Source: Litoditis marina (Eukaryota; Nematoda; Chromadorea; Rhabditida; Rhabditidae). From it: a DNA stretch of 64,000 nt. Where the stretch lies: assembly GCA_964036275.1 (NCBI GenBank), contig OZ038439.1, positions 7,415,169-7,479,168 of the forward strand, written 5' to 3'. Both the position numbers and the translations under genes were made by a program. Position 1 is the stretch's first letter, and every line of letters begins with the position of its first letter. Under the pieces are notes generated by a model. That model was given only the letters and a program-made list of their open reading frames with translations. It was not told where the DNA came from and ran no database searches. This document shows positions 63,950 to 64,000 of this stretch, piece by piece.

Positions 63950-64000
63950 AAATTTTTTATGCCGCAATTCTATTACACAGTGACAGAGAGCTGGGTCGAA

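Larger units (their letters stand above)
58157..64000 (+). repeat. tRNA-Pro tandem array, block 5
   Basis: Seven TGG/CGG units and a 389-bp half-unit, running off the right end of the window. From about 59.2 kb the spacers switch to the subtype seen at 1-1200 (ATGCCGCAATTC, GGGTCGAATG, ACATAAACTGG). Units starting at 60569 and 62175 share a 41-bp tandem duplication before the CGG gene (61020-61100 and 62626-62706). Confidence 0.95.

Noticed and set aside
1..64000. A CRISPR-like array, given regular repeats
   Set aside because: The repeats are whole tRNA units of 389 to 783 bp in a eukaryotic genome, with no short repeat-unique spacer pattern.

Overview
This is eukaryotic, probably invertebrate metazoan, nuclear DNA. 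The support is intronless Pol III tRNA genes with internal A and B boxes and T-run terminators, an intact BEL/Pao LTR retrotransposon, a LINE ORF1 fragment, and a Helitron-like non-autonomous repeat with an AC microsatellite. I cannot name the species. The repeat content would fit a mollusc or another lophotrochozoan, but that is a guess.

The backbone is a very large head-to-tail tandem array of proline tRNA genes, all on the + strand. I count 109 tRNA-Pro genes or gene remnants: 63 with anticodon TGG and 46 with anticodon CGG. The standard unit is 783 bp. It holds one TGG gene, then 389 bp later (start to start) one CGG gene, then 394 bp to the next TGG gene. Two derived units are common. 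One is a 489-bp unit that lost the CGG gene through one shared deletion junction. The others are 389-bp or 394-bp half-units that look like the two reciprocal products of unequal crossing-over inside the tRNA genes. Several tRNA genes are TGG/CGG chimaeras that mark such crossovers. The array runs off both window ends.

Four kinds of mobile element interrupt the array, all in spacers. (1) A young gag-only LTR element (2688-6013) and a solo LTR of the same family (1580-1900) sit at the same position of the unit. Its primer-binding site matches the 3' end of the very tRNA-Pro encoded by the array. (2) A LINE-derived piece with an ORF1-like protein, no reverse transcriptase and an ATT-repeat tail (7124-8347) replaced about 79 bp of spacer. 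(3) A 13.2-kb BEL/Pao element (40777-53975) has LTRs that appear identical, a 5-bp target duplication, one intact 1923-codon gag-pol reading frame, a 5-kb leader full of tandem repeats with two antisense TATA-plus-ORF modules, and extra ORFs after pol, one with three zinc knuckles. (4) A 2.2-kb Helentron-like element (55992-58156) has a perfect 201-bp-arm palindrome, about seven 130-bp repeats with TGACGTCA sites, an AC microsatellite and a 3' hairpin.

Layout: array 1-2687 with solo LTR; LTR element 2688-6013; array 6014-7123; LINE piece 7124-8347; long array 8348-40776; BEL/Pao element 40777-53975; array 53976-55991; Helentron-like element 55992-58156; array 58157-64000. No ordinary host protein gene is supported. 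All counts and comparisons were made by eye.
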